DNA of 64,000 bases from Roseiarcus sp963741845 (GCA_963741845.1 CAVUJV010000024.1:248001-312000), one strand, 5' to 3'; counted from the first letter of the stretch, positions 54,618 through 64,000 are shown. A program made the numbers and translations. Notes: generated by a model from the sequence alone, not told the origin.

Positions 54618-56410
54618 GTCCGCCGCCCGAATAAATGGTGCGCACAGTCTCCGAGTTGACGACTTCGTCAACGGTGCCGTCGAGCACCAGCCGCCCCTGG
54701 TGAAGCACGACGATGCGCGACGAAATTTCGCGCACAAAATCGAGATCATGCTCGACGAGGACGACCGCGAACCCGGCCTCGCCCGTGAGACGGCGCAGGA
54801 CGGCGCCGATGGTCGTTCGCTCCGTCTTGGTCAGACCCGCGGTGGGCTCGTCCAGCAGGATCAGCCGGGGCTCCAGCGCCAGCACCATGGCGAGTTCGAG
54901 CGCCTGCTTCATGCCGTGCGACAAGAGGCGGGCCGGCGAGGTCATCAGCTCGACAAGACCTGTCAGTCGCAGGATCTCGACGCTGGCGGGCGGCAGCGAG
55001 AGAATGGGCGCAGCGCCAAACGGGTTCGGCGTCTCGGAGGCGGCGCGGGCCAGCCTCAGGCAGTCGGCGACGGTCAGGCTCTCGAAGATGCTTGCGACCT
55101 GGAACTTGCGGCCGACGCCAAGCGCAACGACGCGATCCGGCGTCAGGCCGACGATGGAATTGCCCGCGATGTCAACCGAGCCTGTGAAGGGCTCCGTACC
55201 GTCGCTAAGGCAGCGCATAAGCGTCGTCTTGCCTGCGCCGTTCGGGCCAACGATGCTGACGAGCTCGCCGGGGCGGATCTGCAGGTTGATGTTCTCGAGC
55301 ACCGAGAGACTGCCAAAGGAGCGGGCAAGACCGGACACCTGGAGAAGCGGGGCCCCCGATTGGGCGAAATGACGCGCCGCGGTCGCGGCCGTCACTTCTG
55401 GACTTCTGGCCGGCCACCGAGCGCCCAGGATCGCCGCCCACGCCGCGCGCACGAGCCCTGCCAGACCGTTCGGCAGAAGAATGATGATGACCACAAACGC
55501 AGCCCCCAGCACGAGCTGCCACAGGAACGGAAGGTCGCCCGAGAGGCTCGCGCTGAGGTAGTCGATCGAGAGCGTCCCGAACACGGGCCCGAGCAACGAT
55601 CCCCGGCCGCCGAGCGCGACCCACATGACGAGTTCCGTGCCAAACAGAAAGCCGGTGTTCTCGGGCGCGACGACCCCGGAGGCGTGGGCGAACACGAAGC
55701 CCGCAAGTCCGGCGACGCCCGCGAGCGCGACCGTCAGGAGGATCTGGATGCGCTTGGGATTGACGCCGAGGTAGGCGCAGCGAATGTCGTTGTCGCGGAC
55801 GGCCACGAGCAGCTTGCCTGCGTCCGAGCGAACGAAGATCCAGGCCGCTACGGTGACGACGACGAGCAGCAGACCGGCCAATCGGAAAAAGCCCTCCAGG
55901 TCGAGCGGCAGCGTGTCATATCCCACCAGCCCGCTGCTCGACCCCGTCCAGGCGCCGCCCGAATAGACCAGCTGCGTAATCACAATGGGGAAGACCAGCG
56001 AGATCACCGAGGCGTAGAGCGGCGTCGATCCGTGGTAGAACGACAGCCATCCGACAATGAGTCCCAAGAATCATCGGCAGGACGATGGCCAGCGCCAGCG
56101 CGCCCGCCATCCAGGCGGGCGTCGAGCCGAGGCTCGTCATCGTCATCGCGGTCGCATAGGCGCCGACGCCGAAAAACGCGGCCTGGCCGAACGTCAAGAT
56201 TCCGGTAAACCCCCACAGCAGATCGACCGTGACCGCGAGGACAGCGTAGATCATCGAGCGGGTGAGGACGTTCACGGCGAACGTGTCCAGAAGCAGGGGC
56301 GTGATCCAGACGATCAGCGCGCCCGCCAGCGCCGCGGCGGCGGGCGCGAGCCATTCCGGCGCGCCGGCGCGCGCACGGCGGCTTCTGACGACGGCTGCGT
56401 CTTCAGGCAC
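54610..56410 (-). CDS. Fused LivM permease-LivG ATPase (one frameshift)
   Basis: About 599 residues after repair. The permease half has a first-frame N-terminus (ARAGAPEWLAPAAAALAGALIVWITPLLLD ... GILTFGQAAFFGVGAYA). It continues in the second frame (LIVGWLSFYHGSTPLYASVISLVFPIVI ... VALGGRGSLLGPVFGT) to about residue 330. It runs directly into an ATPase (Walker A GPNGAGKTTLM, signature-region LLSHGMKQALELAMVL, Walker B LILLDEPTAGLTKTE). One extra base near 56068 breaks LPMILG from LIVGW. Permease and ATPase are in one reading frame with no stop or start between them. Confidence 0.85.
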
Positions 56411-57236
56411 GGGCGAAACCCCGCGGACTGATCCTCAGCACGAGGGCGACCAGCACCGCGACGGAGATGCTGCCGAGAACCGGATTCACGAAGGTGCTGA
56501 TCAGCACCTGCACGCCCCCGAAGATCAGGCACGCGATCGCCAGCGCGATGTAGGAGGTGTCCGCAACCATGACCAGCATGAAGGCGCCGATGAGCCAGGC
56601 CACGCCCATATTCGGATCGACGCTCGTCAGAGGCGTCAGCAGCACGCCGGCCAGCGATGCGAAGCCTGCGCCGATCATGAAGGTCGCAAGGCGGACGCGC
56701 GCCGTGTCGATGCCGAGGCCGCGCGCGAGCGTTTCGTTCATGATGACCGCGCGCGCCGAGAGCCCGAGACGGGTGCCCTCGATGGCAAACGCGAATATCG
56801 CGCCGATGATGAAGGCCGCGAGCAGAGCGAAGAGGCGGTAGACGGAGTAATCGACGGAAAATACCCGGACCGTGCCCGACAGGAGATTCGGCGTGAGCTG
56901 AACGTCGCGACCGAAGATGAGGGTGATGAGCTGGCCGATGACGATCCCAAGCCCCCACGTGGCGAGTATCGCGTCAAGCGGACGGCGATAGAGAGGGCGA
57001 ATGATGAGCAGTTCCGCGATCCCCCCGAGAAGCGCGCCGAATGCAAAGGCGATGGGGAGGGCGGCCCACGGGTTCAGGCCGAGCTTCGCTGCGACGACCG
57101 CACAATAGGCGCCGACCGTCAGCCACGCGCCATGGGCGAAATTGATGATCTTGAGGACGCCGAAGATGGCCAGCAGGCCCACGGCGACGATGAAGAGGAT
57201 CGCCGCCGTGGTTATGATGTCGAGAAAAAGCAGCAT
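56403..57236 (-). CDS. Branched-chain amino acid/amide ABC transporter permease (LivH type)
   Basis: A 277-residue permease with about eight membrane helices. The family signature INFAHGAWLTVGAYCA is near the N-terminus. It overlaps the LivM-LivG gene by eight bases. The upstream gene encodes the binding protein. Confidence 0.92.
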   Translation of the reverse strand: MLLFLDIITTAAILFIVAVGLLAIFGVLKIINFAHGAWLTVGAYCAVVAAKLGLNPWAALPIAFAFGALLGGIAELLIIRPLYRRPLDAILATWGLGIVIGQLITLIFGRDVQLTPNLLSGTVRVFSVDYSVYRLFALLAAFIIGAIFAFAIEGTRLGLSARAVIMNETLARGLGIDTARVRLATFMIGAGFASLAGVLLTPLTSVDPNMGVAWLIGAFMLVMVADTSYIALAIACLIFGGVQVLISTFVNPVLGSISVAVLVALVLRISPRGFARA

Positions 57237-57283
57237 GGCCGGCTACCGGTTGGGGGACGGCGGCAGGCCGCGCTCCTCCGCCC

Positions 57284-58438
57284 TCACTTAAGGTTGGGGC
57301 ACTGCTCGCCCGGATCGACGTCCTTGAACGTTGCCGCGACCTTGACCGAGCCGTCGCTCTGCACCTGTCCGAGATACATGGTGAGCGGCGCGTGGTGCTG
57401 CTTGTTCATCTGGATCGTCCCGCGTGGCCCGGTGAAGGAGACGGTCGGCAGGGCTTCGATCACCTTGGCGGGATCGGTCGAGCCAGCCTTCTCGACCGCA
57501 AGCTTGTACAGATAGACCGCTTCGTATTCAGGCACGGAGAGATCGTTGGGCGTCTTCAGGTCGGACCCGAACTTCTTGGCCGCCGCCTCCAGAAATTTCT
57601 TGTTCTCAGGCGAGTCGATGCCAGTCACGTAGGACGCCGACAGGTAGATTCCCGTCGCGTCGGCGCCCATGCTCTTGGCCGTGCCCTCGTCGACCGCGAG
57701 ATTTGCGTAAGGGATGTTGATGCCTGCCGCGCGCATCTGCTTCGTCAGCGTGACGTTCGGCGCTCCGCCCGCCGTGGAGGTAATCACGGCGTCAGGCTTC
57801 GCCTCCTTCAGCTTGGACAGGACCGCAGTCCAGTCCGTGCCGTCCATCGGAAGATATTCCTCGCCGACGACCTTGCCTCCGGACTTTTCGACATAGCTGC
57901 GCGTGAAGCCAAGCATGCCGCGGCCGAATGCATAATCGCTTCCGATCAGAAAATAGGTCTTGGCCCCTTTCTCCTTGATGAAGTTGTCGACGATCGGGGG
58001 GACCTGCTGCTCTGGAACCCAGGCGTCGACGTAGAGGTACTTGTTGCAGGAATGTCCTTCGTAGAAAGACGTGTAGATATACGGGACCTTGCCCTTGCTG
58101 ACGGCGGGCAGGCCGGCGTTGCGCGCGGCGCTGGTCTCCATCGAGATCAGCGCGTCGACCTTCTTCTGGTAAATCAGAGAATCGAACGCCTTTTGAGCGC
58201 CGGCCGCCCCCGAGGCGTCGTCGGCCACTTCGAGGGCCAGCTTGCGTCCGAGAACGCCGCCGGCCGCGTTGATCTCGTCGACGGCCAGTTGCGCCTCCTG
58301 GACGACCGAGGGAGCGACAACGCTGTTGGCGCCGGAGAGGCCGACAGGCACCCCGATCGTGATCGGACCCTTATCGTCAGCCCGGGCGGACGTGGCGAGG
58401 AGCAACGCGGCGGCTGTAACCAGAAGCTGTCGTTTCAT
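57284..58438 (-). CDS. ABC transporter periplasmic binding protein (LivK/UrtA-like, amide or amino acid)
   Basis: A 384-residue type I periplasmic binding protein with a signal peptide (about 1-20, ends ATSARA). The start of the fold is ITIGVPVGLSGANSVVAPSVVQEAQLAVDEINAAGGVLGRKLALEVADD, with SALISMETSAAR-like and GSDYAFGRGM ligand-pocket segments. The first gene of the Liv-type operon and 21 bp downstream of the amidase, so it probably belongs to one long amide-utilisation transcript. Confidence 0.9.
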   Translation of the reverse strand: MKRQLLVTAAALLLATSARADDKGPITIGVPVGLSGANSVVAPSVVQEAQLAVDEINAAGGVLGRKLALEVADDASGAAGAQKAFDSLIYQKKVDALISMETSAARNAGLPAVSKGKVPYIYTSFYEGHSCNKYLYVDAWVPEQQVPPIVDNFIKEKGAKTYFLIGSDYAFGRGMLGFTRSYVEKSGGKVVGEEYLPMDGTDWTAVLSKLKEAKPDAVITSTAGGAPNVTLTKQMRAAGINIPYANLAVDEGTAKSMGADATGIYLSASYVTGIDSPENKKFLEAAAKKFGSDLKTPNDLSVPEYEAVYLYKLAVEKAGSTDPAKVIEALPTVSFTGPRGTIQMNKQHHAPLTMYLGQVQSDGSVKVAATFKDVDPGEQCPNLK

Positions 58439-58459
58439 TGGAAGTCTCTCCCTGTCGAA

Positions 58460-60016
58460 TTATGAGCGGCTGAGAACCGGAGGCTTGCGGTGGCGGGTCG
58501 CCTGCTCATACGCAAAGGCTATGCCGAGCAATTCAGCTTCGCTCCACATCGGCCCCACCGCAATCAGGTTGAACGGCGAGCCGGAGCGATAGTAACCGGC
58601 CGGAACCGTGACGCCGGGCAACCCGGCGATGTTGATTTCGCTCACCGTCGTCTCGTGGATGATGTCCTGGGCTTCGCGGGCGGCGAGTTCCTCGCGCATC
58701 TGCGGAAGCACCATCGCGTCGAGCCGATGCCTGGCGAAAACCGCGTTGAAGATGGAAAGGTGCTTCTCCCGCAGCGCGATGAAGTCCGACATGTCCGGCG
58801 GCCGCGTCGGGTCTGCGAGACAGGCCTGAAACCCGGGCAATCGGGGCATGTAGGAAAGCACGCCGCCTGGGGCGAAAGGATCCTCCGCTTTGGTCGCGGC
58901 CGCGAAGTCGGCGAAAGTCCTGATCGCCGCGCTCGGGCCAAGCCGCTCGAGATAGCGCCCCAGGTCGTAAGGCAGCGACTCGAGACCGCGCGCGTCATAT
59001 TCTTCGCCGGGCACGGTTGGCGTCCGCAAATCCGCAAATCCCGAACCTGCGAACGGATCCTCCACCAGAATTGCGCCCTGCGCCTCGATCTCGCCCAGCG
59101 CTCGGCGGTAGAGCGCCGTCGCCTCCTCGGACAGCGGAAGATTGCGCCATCCCGGCCCGTACGCGCCGATCCGCTTGCCGCGAAGCGCGTCCGGCCTGAG
59201 GTCCGCGGCATAGCCGCCGGCCGGACGCTTTCCGACCCCGGCGACGGTCTTGGGATCAGCCATGGTGAAGCCCGCGAGCACGTCGAGCGTTAGCGCCGCG
59301 TCGCGCACGCAACGCGCGATCGGACCGACGACGTCGCGCAGGCTCGACAGGGGCAACACTCCGACGTTCGGCACGAGCGCGAAAGTCGGCTTGACGCCAA
59401 CCAGCCCCTGCGCGGAGGCGGGGTTCTGGATCGATCCTCCGGTCTCCTCGGCGAGGCCGAGCACCGCGAGGCTCGCCGCGACCGACGTGGCCGTGCCCGC
59501 GCTCGACCCGCCCGGCAGGAACTGCCGGCCAGCGGCGTTGTAGGTCGGTCCGGCCCAGCTGTCGTTGGCATGGCTTCCCGTCGCGCTCAGGACGGGGATG
59601 TTGGTCTTGCCGAGGATCACCGCGCCGGCCGCCCGCATTCGGGCGACGACAGGCGCGTCCGTTTCCGGGAACATGTCGACGCCGCCCGTCTTGCTGTGCA
59701 ACAGCCTCCATCCTCCGGTGGTCGGAAAGCCGGCCATGTCCATGGCGTCCTTGACAACCACCGGAACGCCATCGAGCGGACCAAGACTCTTGCCGGCGGC
59801 GCGCCGCGCGTCGCTCGCCCGGGCGTCATCCATGGCGCCGGGATTCATGAAGACGATCGCGTTGTAATGGGCGTTGTAGATCCCGATGCGGTCCAGAAAG
59901 GCCTGAGTCAGGCTTTCGCTCGTGAAGGCGCCGCTGGTGAAGCCGGCCTGCGCGCCCTCGACCGTCATCTCGACAATGTCGATGGCGGAACCTGCCGGTT
60001 CTTTGGACGCGCTCAT
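58460..60016 (-). CDS. Amidase-signature-family amidase
   Basis: A 518-residue amidase hydrolysing amides to acid and ammonia. The Ser-cisSer-Lys triad is visible: Lys89 (VVVKDAMDMAG), Ser in LPGGSSAGTATS (about 171-172) and Ser195 (ETGGSIQNPA). The ATG at 60016 overlaps the formamidase stop (ATGA). Upstream in-frame sequence is antisense-like and not coding. Substrate range unknown. Placed between two amide/urea-type ABC importers. Confidence 0.9.
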   Translation of the reverse strand: MSASKEPAGSAIDIVEMTVEGAQAGFTSGAFTSESLTQAFLDRIGIYNAHYNAIVFMNPGAMDDARASDARRAAGKSLGPLDGVPVVVKDAMDMAGFPTTGGWRLLHSKTGGVDMFPETDAPVVARMRAAGAVILGKTNIPVLSATGSHANDSWAGPTYNAAGRQFLPGGSSAGTATSVAASLAVLGLAEETGGSIQNPASAQGLVGVKPTFALVPNVGVLPLSSLRDVVGPIARCVRDAALTLDVLAGFTMADPKTVAGVGKRPAGGYAADLRPDALRGKRIGAYGPGWRNLPLSEEATALYRRALGEIEAQGAILVEDPFAGSGFADLRTPTVPGEEYDARGLESLPYDLGRYLERLGPSAAIRTFADFAAATKAEDPFAPGGVLSYMPRLPGFQACLADPTRPPDMSDFIALREKHLSIFNAVFARHRLDAMVLPQMREELAAREAQDIIHETTVSEINIAGLPGVTVPAGYYRSGSPFNLIAVGPMWSEAELLGIAFAYEQATRHRKPPVLSRS

Positions 60017-61014
60017 GAGCGGTGCGCCGCGACAATGGACTTCGCGATCGAAGCCCCGAGCGTATATTTCGGATCGACCATATTGCCGAGCCGCATCTTG
60101 CCGCACATCGTGAGCAGCATATAGGCGTCGGTCTCGTCGAAGCCGAATTCGGCTTCCATCCAGCGGATGAGCTCGCGATAGGCGATACGGGAGGCGTCCT
60201 CCATCGGCCGCGCGGACCCGATGGTCATGTAGACGTCCGCCGTTTCCAGTCGCGGCCAGGCGATGGTCCAACCCTTGATGAGGTCGACCTGCACGGTCGT
60301 CACGGTCGGATGCTCGAGCGCCACGCCGCAGAGTTCGCCGTCTCCCTGGATGGCGTGACAATCGCCGAGATAGAGCAGGGCCCCAGGCGCGTTGACAGGC
60401 AGGTAGATCACCGAATCGGGGCCGACATCCGGCAGGTCCATATTGCCGCCGTAGTAGTCCGGCACCAGCGACGAGATCGCCTCGATCTCGGGCGAGGTGC
60501 CGATCGTGCCGATGAACGGGTCATAGGGCAGCGTGATCTTGTCGCTCCACTTGACGCCGCCTTCGACCGTGACCTCGATCTTCTTCACATGCTCGGACAA
60601 CGGCCTGTTGAGCAGCGCGGTCGCGCCCGTGCCGACGAGGCCGCCGAACTCCGGAATGAGGCAGGTCGTACCGACCGGCTGCGGACCGCGCGGAACGATG
60701 GACTTGATATAGACCGCAAGGCAATCGCCCTTCTCGGCGCCATTGACGTAGATCGGACCGTTCTGCGGATTGAGGAACGGGAAGTTCAGCTTCTCGCTGG
60801 GCTTGTCCGTGGGGAGCTTGATCTTCCCTTCAAAGGCGTCGTGCGTCTCGCAGGCGATCACCGCCCCGGGATCCACGGTGAGAGCCGGCTTGGCGAAGGG
60901 GCCATAGGTATAGTGATACTTGCCCTGTTCGGCTTCGGTGATCGTGTGCTGCGCGCCGGGCTTGCCCTTGGCGACGCCCTTGCTGGCCATAATGGATTGT
61001 TCGAACCAAGACAT
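60013..61014 (-). CDS. Acetamidase/formamidase family protein
   Basis: A 333-residue enzyme of the acetamidase/formamidase family, unrelated to the amidase-signature enzymes. Characteristic segments are PGAVIACETHDAFEGKI, NPQNGPIYVNGAEKGDCLAVYI, YLPVNAPGALLYLGDCHAIQGDGELCGVALE and DETDAYMLLTMCGKMRLGNMVDP. It lies 20 bp after the UrtE-like gene and is coupled to the amidase. It probably releases ammonia from formamide or acetamide imported by the upstream transporter. Confidence 0.92.
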   Translation of the reverse strand: MSWFEQSIMASKGVAKGKPGAQHTITEAEQGKYHYTYGPFAKPALTVDPGAVIACETHDAFEGKIKLPTDKPSEKLNFPFLNPQNGPIYVNGAEKGDCLAVYIKSIVPRGPQPVGTTCLIPEFGGLVGTGATALLNRPLSEHVKKIEVTVEGGVKWSDKITLPYDPFIGTIGTSPEIEAISSLVPDYYGGNMDLPDVGPDSVIYLPVNAPGALLYLGDCHAIQGDGELCGVALEHPTVTTVQVDLIKGWTIAWPRLETADVYMTIGSARPMEDASRIAYRELIRWMEAEFGFDETDAYMLLTMCGKMRLGNMVDPKYTLGASIAKSIVAAHRS

Positions 61015-61033
61015 GATAGTTCCTCCGTTTTCG

Positions 61034-61750
61034 CTACACGGCGAGATGGCGGCGGACGACCTCGGCGTCGTCCAGCATGGCCGGCGTCAGCTCGGCGACG
61101 GTCCGGCCTTTGTCCATGACGTAGCAGCGCTGGGCCATAGCGCGGATCATGTCGATGTTCTGCTCGACGAGAACCACGGTGAGGCCGGTCGTCCGGTTCA
61201 ACTCGACGACAATGCGCGCGATCTCTTGCACGATGGAAGGCTGAATGCCTTCGGAGGGCTCATCGAGCAGCAGCAGAGTGGGCTTTGCCACGAGCACCCG
61301 GCCAATGGCGAGTTGCTGCTGCTGTCCGCCCGAGAGCGTCCCTGCGGCCTGGCGTCGCCGCTCCTTGAGGATAGGGAAATATTGATAGACCGGCTCGAAG
61401 TCGGCCCGGCGCTCGCCGCTGATGCTGAGGCCGACCTGGAGGTTTTCCTCGACCGTCATACGCGGAAACACATCGCGCCCCTGCGGCACGTAGCCGATGC
61501 CCATCCGGGCTCTTTCATGCGGCGTTTCGCCCTCGATCTGCCGGCCGTTGAATCGCACCGTCCCGGAAGTCGCGGGAATAAGTCCGATCACCGTCTTCAT
61601 CAGCGTCGATTTGCCCACGCCGTTGCGGCCGATGACCGCCGTGATCTCGCGATCGCGCACCGCAAGATCGACGCCCTGCAGAACCGGCTTGCCGCCGTAT
61701 CCGCTGCGCAGTCCCTCGATGGACAGCAGCGCCGTCGAGGAATCAGGCAT
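61034..61750 (-). CDS. urtE: Urea/amide ABC transporter ATP-binding protein UrtE-like
   Basis: A 238-residue LivF/UrtE-type ATPase with Walker A GRNGVGKSTLMKT, signature LSGGQQQQLAIGRVL and Walker B LLLLDEPSEGIQPSI. Its start overlaps the UrtD-like gene by eight bases. UrtE and FmdF (amide transport) cannot be separated by sequence alone; the formamidase next to it favours short-chain amides or urea. Confidence 0.88.
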   Translation of the reverse strand: MPDSSTALLSIEGLRSGYGGKPVLQGVDLAVRDREITAVIGRNGVGKSTLMKTVIGLIPATSGTVRFNGRQIEGETPHERARMGIGYVPQGRDVFPRMTVEENLQVGLSISGERRADFEPVYQYFPILKERRRQAAGTLSGGQQQQLAIGRVLVAKPTLLLLDEPSEGIQPSIVQEIARIVVELNRTTGLTVVLVEQNIDMIRAMAQRCYVMDKGRTVAELTPAMLDDAEVVRRHLAV

Positions 61751-62474
61751 GGTGCGGCGCTCCGTGGCCTTGCCCCAGATAGATCTCCGCGACCCGATCA
61801 TCGGCCATGATCTCGTCGATCGAGCCCTGCGCGAAGATCCGGCCGAAGTGGAGGACGGTGACCCGCGTCGCGATCTGCCGGACGAAAGCCATGTCGTGCT
61901 CCACCGCGAGCACCGTCATGCCCTCGGCCTGCAGAGCCTGCACCATCTCGCCGGTCGCATGCGTCTCCTCCGGCGACATGCCGGCTGTGGGCTCGTCGAG
62001 CAGCAGCAGCTTGGGCTTGAGACTCGTCGCCATTCCGATCTCCAGCCACTGCTTCTGCCCGTGGCTGAGGTTGCCGGCGGCCTGCCAGGCGTCAGCCGTA
62101 AGATTGAGAAAGTCGAGCTGCCGCCGAATTTCTCCGCGCAGGCTGTGCCCTTCCAGGTGATGCTGCAGGGCGATCTCCAGATTCTGCGAGACGCTGAGCG
62201 CCTTGAATATGCCGGGGACCTGGAACTTCACGCTGATGCCGCGGCGGATCCTGTCGTGCGGCTGGAGCCGGGTGATGTCGCGCCCATCGTAAAGGACCTG
62301 GCCGCTGGTCGGCGCATATTCGCCAAGGATGAGGCGGAAGAACGTGCTTTTTCCTGCGCCGTTCGGGCCAATCAGACAGTGCAGTTCGCCCGGTTCGAGG
62401 GTGAAATCCACGTCGACGGTCACCTGCAGGCCGCCGAAGCGCTTGTTGAGCTTACGGGTCTCAAGCAGCGGCAT
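61743..62474 (-). CDS. urtD: Urea/amide ABC transporter ATP-binding protein UrtD-like
   Basis: A 243-residue LivG/UrtD-type ATPase with Walker A GPNGAGKSTFFRL, signature NLSHGQKQWLEIGMAT (the SHGQ variant typical of UrtD) and Walker B LLLLDEPTAGMSPEET. The ATG shares a base with the stop of the permease gene upstream. Confidence 0.9.
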   Translation of the reverse strand: MPLLETRKLNKRFGGLQVTVDVDFTLEPGELHCLIGPNGAGKSTFFRLILGEYAPTSGQVLYDGRDITRLQPHDRIRRGISVKFQVPGIFKALSVSQNLEIALQHHLEGHSLRGEIRRQLDFLNLTADAWQAAGNLSHGQKQWLEIGMATSLKPKLLLLDEPTAGMSPEETHATGEMVQALQAEGMTVLAVEHDMAFVRQIATRVTVLHFGRIFAQGSIDEIMADDRVAEIYLGQGHGAPHHA

Positions 62475-63553
62475 CACGCGGTCTCCCGGGCGCGCCGTCG
62501 GAGCAGGCGCTGCGGCAGCGACGCCAGGGCCATGACGAGGCCCTGCGGCGCGAGCAGCACGGTCACGACCAGCAGGGCGCCCATGGCGACGAGCGCGTAT
62601 TGGCTGCCGTAGATCGTGAGCGCCTGAAAGCCGCCGATCAGAATCAGCGTTCCGATCAGCGTCGTGGACAGGTCGCTCCGCCCGCCCACGGCGACCCATA
62701 TGATTGGGAGCGATGCGGCCGTGAGTCCCATGCTCGACGGCGTGATGTACTGGCCCCACGTCGTGTAGAGCACGCCGCTCAGGCCTGCGAGCGAACTGCC
62801 GATCGCGAAAGCGACGAGCTGATATTTGCGCACGTCGTAGCCGAGCATCGTCGCGCGCTCGGGATTCTCGCGGATCGCCACCAGCACGTTGCCAAAGGAG
62901 GAGTTCACGAGGATCCGAAGCGCGAGATAGACGATGACCAGGAGTCCCAGCACGACGTAATAGAGCGACAGGTCCGGCGAGAGCACGATCGGATCCTCGC
63001 TTCCCGGCCAGGGCACGGTCAGCGGAGGCATGCCGCTCATGCCGTTGAATCCGTTCAGCCGCGCCGTGCCGACGTGCCATTCGGGCCCCGCCGTCTGCGC
63101 CATGAAACGCTCGAGCACGAGCGTCACCGCCAGCGTCACAATGCCGAGAAAGACGCCGCTGATGCGGCCGAAAAACAGGAAATAGCCGAGCACGGCCGCC
63201 GCGAGCGCCGCGACAGCGACGGCGGCGAGCATTGCCCCGATCGTCAGGCCGTGATCCGAGCCGTAGTTGAGCGTGATGATTCCGTAGGTGTAGCCCGCGA
63301 TTCCGAAGAAGGCCGTCTGGCCGAAGCTCAGCACGCCGCCATAGCCCCAGATGAGGCAGAGACCGAGCGCCATGAACACCCAGTTGAAGAAATAGACCGT
63401 GTTGCCGACCGTGTAGGAATCCGTCACCAACGGATAGCCGATCGCCATGGCGAGAACGATCGCGGCGGCGATCCAGAAGCCGGGCCCGCGCCCAAGGGTT
63501 TGTGGCCCCTCGAGGCGGGATGTCAGCCGAATGAGCAAAGGTCGTCTCGCCAT
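62474..63553 (-). CDS. urtC: Urea/amide ABC transporter permease UrtC-like
   Basis: A 359-residue permease with about ten membrane helices and the LivM-type signature GYGGVLSFGQTAFFGIAGY. The length and long periplasmic loop (about 155-190) match UrtC. It follows the UrtB-like gene by seven bases and overlaps the UrtD-like gene. Confidence 0.9.
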   Translation of the reverse strand: MARRPLLIRLTSRLEGPQTLGRGPGFWIAAAIVLAMAIGYPLVTDSYTVGNTVYFFNWVFMALGLCLIWGYGGVLSFGQTAFFGIAGYTYGIITLNYGSDHGLTIGAMLAAVAVAALAAAVLGYFLFFGRISGVFLGIVTLAVTLVLERFMAQTAGPEWHVGTARLNGFNGMSGMPPLTVPWPGSEDPIVLSPDLSLYYVVLGLLVIVYLALRILVNSSFGNVLVAIRENPERATMLGYDVRKYQLVAFAIGSSLAGLSGVLYTTWGQYITPSSMGLTAASLPIIWVAVGGRSDLSTTLIGTLILIGGFQALTIYGSQYALVAMGALLVVTVLLAPQGLVMALASLPQRLLRRRARETA

Positions 63554-63560
63554 GTCGGCC

Positions 63561-64000
63561 TCAGGTCCTTTCGCGCAGGATCAGGCCGGAGATGCCGCGA
63601 GGCAGCACCCGAATGACGATGATCACGGCGACCAGCAGGCCGATCTGGCCGGCGAGTTGCCCTTCCCAGGTCGTCATCGCGGCCCGAATGAAACCCAGGA
63701 TCACAGCGGCCGGCGCAGTGCCCACGAAGACGTCGCCGCCGCCTGTCACGACGGTAACGAATGCCTCGGTGATGAACTGGCTGCCCATGGTCGGCACGAG
63801 CGTCATGGTCGGCGCATAAAGTCCCCCCGTCGCGCCCGCGAGCGCGGCGCCGATGCCGAACGTCAGGCTGTAGATGAGCCGCGTGTTGACGCCGAGCGCC
63901 TCGGCCATATGGGGGACCTGAATGGTTGCGCGCGCCAGCACGCCGAACCGCGTGTAAGTGAAGAGAAGATAGAGGCCCGCGAGGATCGCAGCGGCCGTCG
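63561..64000 (-). CDS. urtB: Urea/amide ABC transporter permease UrtB-like (5' end beyond window)
   Basis: The last 145 or so residues of a LivH/UrtB-type permease. The open frame continues off the right edge. Visible segments are LYLLFTYTRFGVLARATIQVPHMAEALGVNTRLIYSLTFGIGAALAGATGG and FITEAFVTVVTGGGDVFVG, typical of UrtB. The upstream binding protein gene is presumably just outside the window. Confidence 0.88.
   Translation of the reverse strand, partial: TAAAILAGLYLLFTYTRFGVLARATIQVPHMAEALGVNTRLIYSLTFGIGAALAGATGGLYAPTMTLVPTMGSQFITEAFVTVVTGGGDVFVGTAPAAVILGFIRAAMTTWEGQLAGQIGLLVAVIIVIRVLPRGISGLILRERT

Overview
This is a GC-rich, gene-dense chromosomal window. Its gene content fits an alphaproteobacterium of the Hyphomicrobiales, probably a methylotroph related to the Beijerinckiaceae/Methylocystaceae. 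That placement is inferred from four things: a lanthanide-type PQQ alcohol dehydrogenase with its own cytochrome, the rpsM-rpsK-rpoA-rplQ block, an argJ-mutT-parvulin cluster, and a rhizobial-type glycerol ABC transporter. No rRNA, tRNA, CRISPR array or insertion sequence was found.

Layout. 1-2.2 kb: a truncated citrate-synthase-fold enzyme, a divergent FCD-type GntR regulator and mtgA. 2.3-5.3 kb: a xoxF-like dehydrogenase and a protein fusing a solute-binding domain to cytochrome c. 5.5-16 kb: hrpB, an extended SDR, an adenylate cyclase-TPR protein, xerC, an alpha/beta hydrolase, mutT, argJ and a parvulin. 16.5-22 kb: the alpha ribosomal operon, a coiled-coil membrane protein and a DegP-like protease. 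22-25.5 kb: a ParA-type ATPase, a cobalt-type nitrile hydratase operon and purC. 26-39.5 kb: two divergent operons around an IclR regulator. One holds a Gfo/Idh/MocA oxidoreductase, a ThDP enzyme, an aldehyde dehydrogenase and an IlvD/Edd dehydratase. The other holds a sugar ABC importer, an SDR and a TIM-barrel isomerase. Together they look like a sugar or sugar-acid uptake and catabolism module. 39.6-42 kb: anti-sigma and ECF sigma factors, a Gly/Ala-repeat TPR protein and DoxX. 42-51 kb: the glycerol regulon glpSTPQUV, glpR, glpD. 51-53.7 kb: a 2OG-Fe(II) oxygenase, an unknown protein and a TPR protein. 53.9-64 kb: two Liv/Urt-type ABC transporters flanking an amidase and a formamidase, for amide or urea nitrogen.

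The most important caution concerns sequence quality. Eleven otherwise intact genes (hrpB, hydrolase, parvulin, DegP-like, IlvD/Edd, ALDH, ThDP enzyme, Gfo/Idh/MocA, sugar ABC ATPase, TIM-barrel isomerase, LivM-LivG) each carry one reading-frame break. Every one is repaired by deleting a single base, and purC carries an in-frame TAG. The uniform +1 direction points to insertion errors in the sequence rather than eleven pseudogenes, so these are annotated as full-length genes with the break position given.

Regulatory structure is visible in places: inverted-repeat operators (TTGCC/GGCAA) around the iclR divergent promoter, CGAAC-type GlpR half-sites before glpR and glpD, factor-independent terminators after rplQ and after the ParA gene, and several palindromic repeats, two of them inside hrpB.
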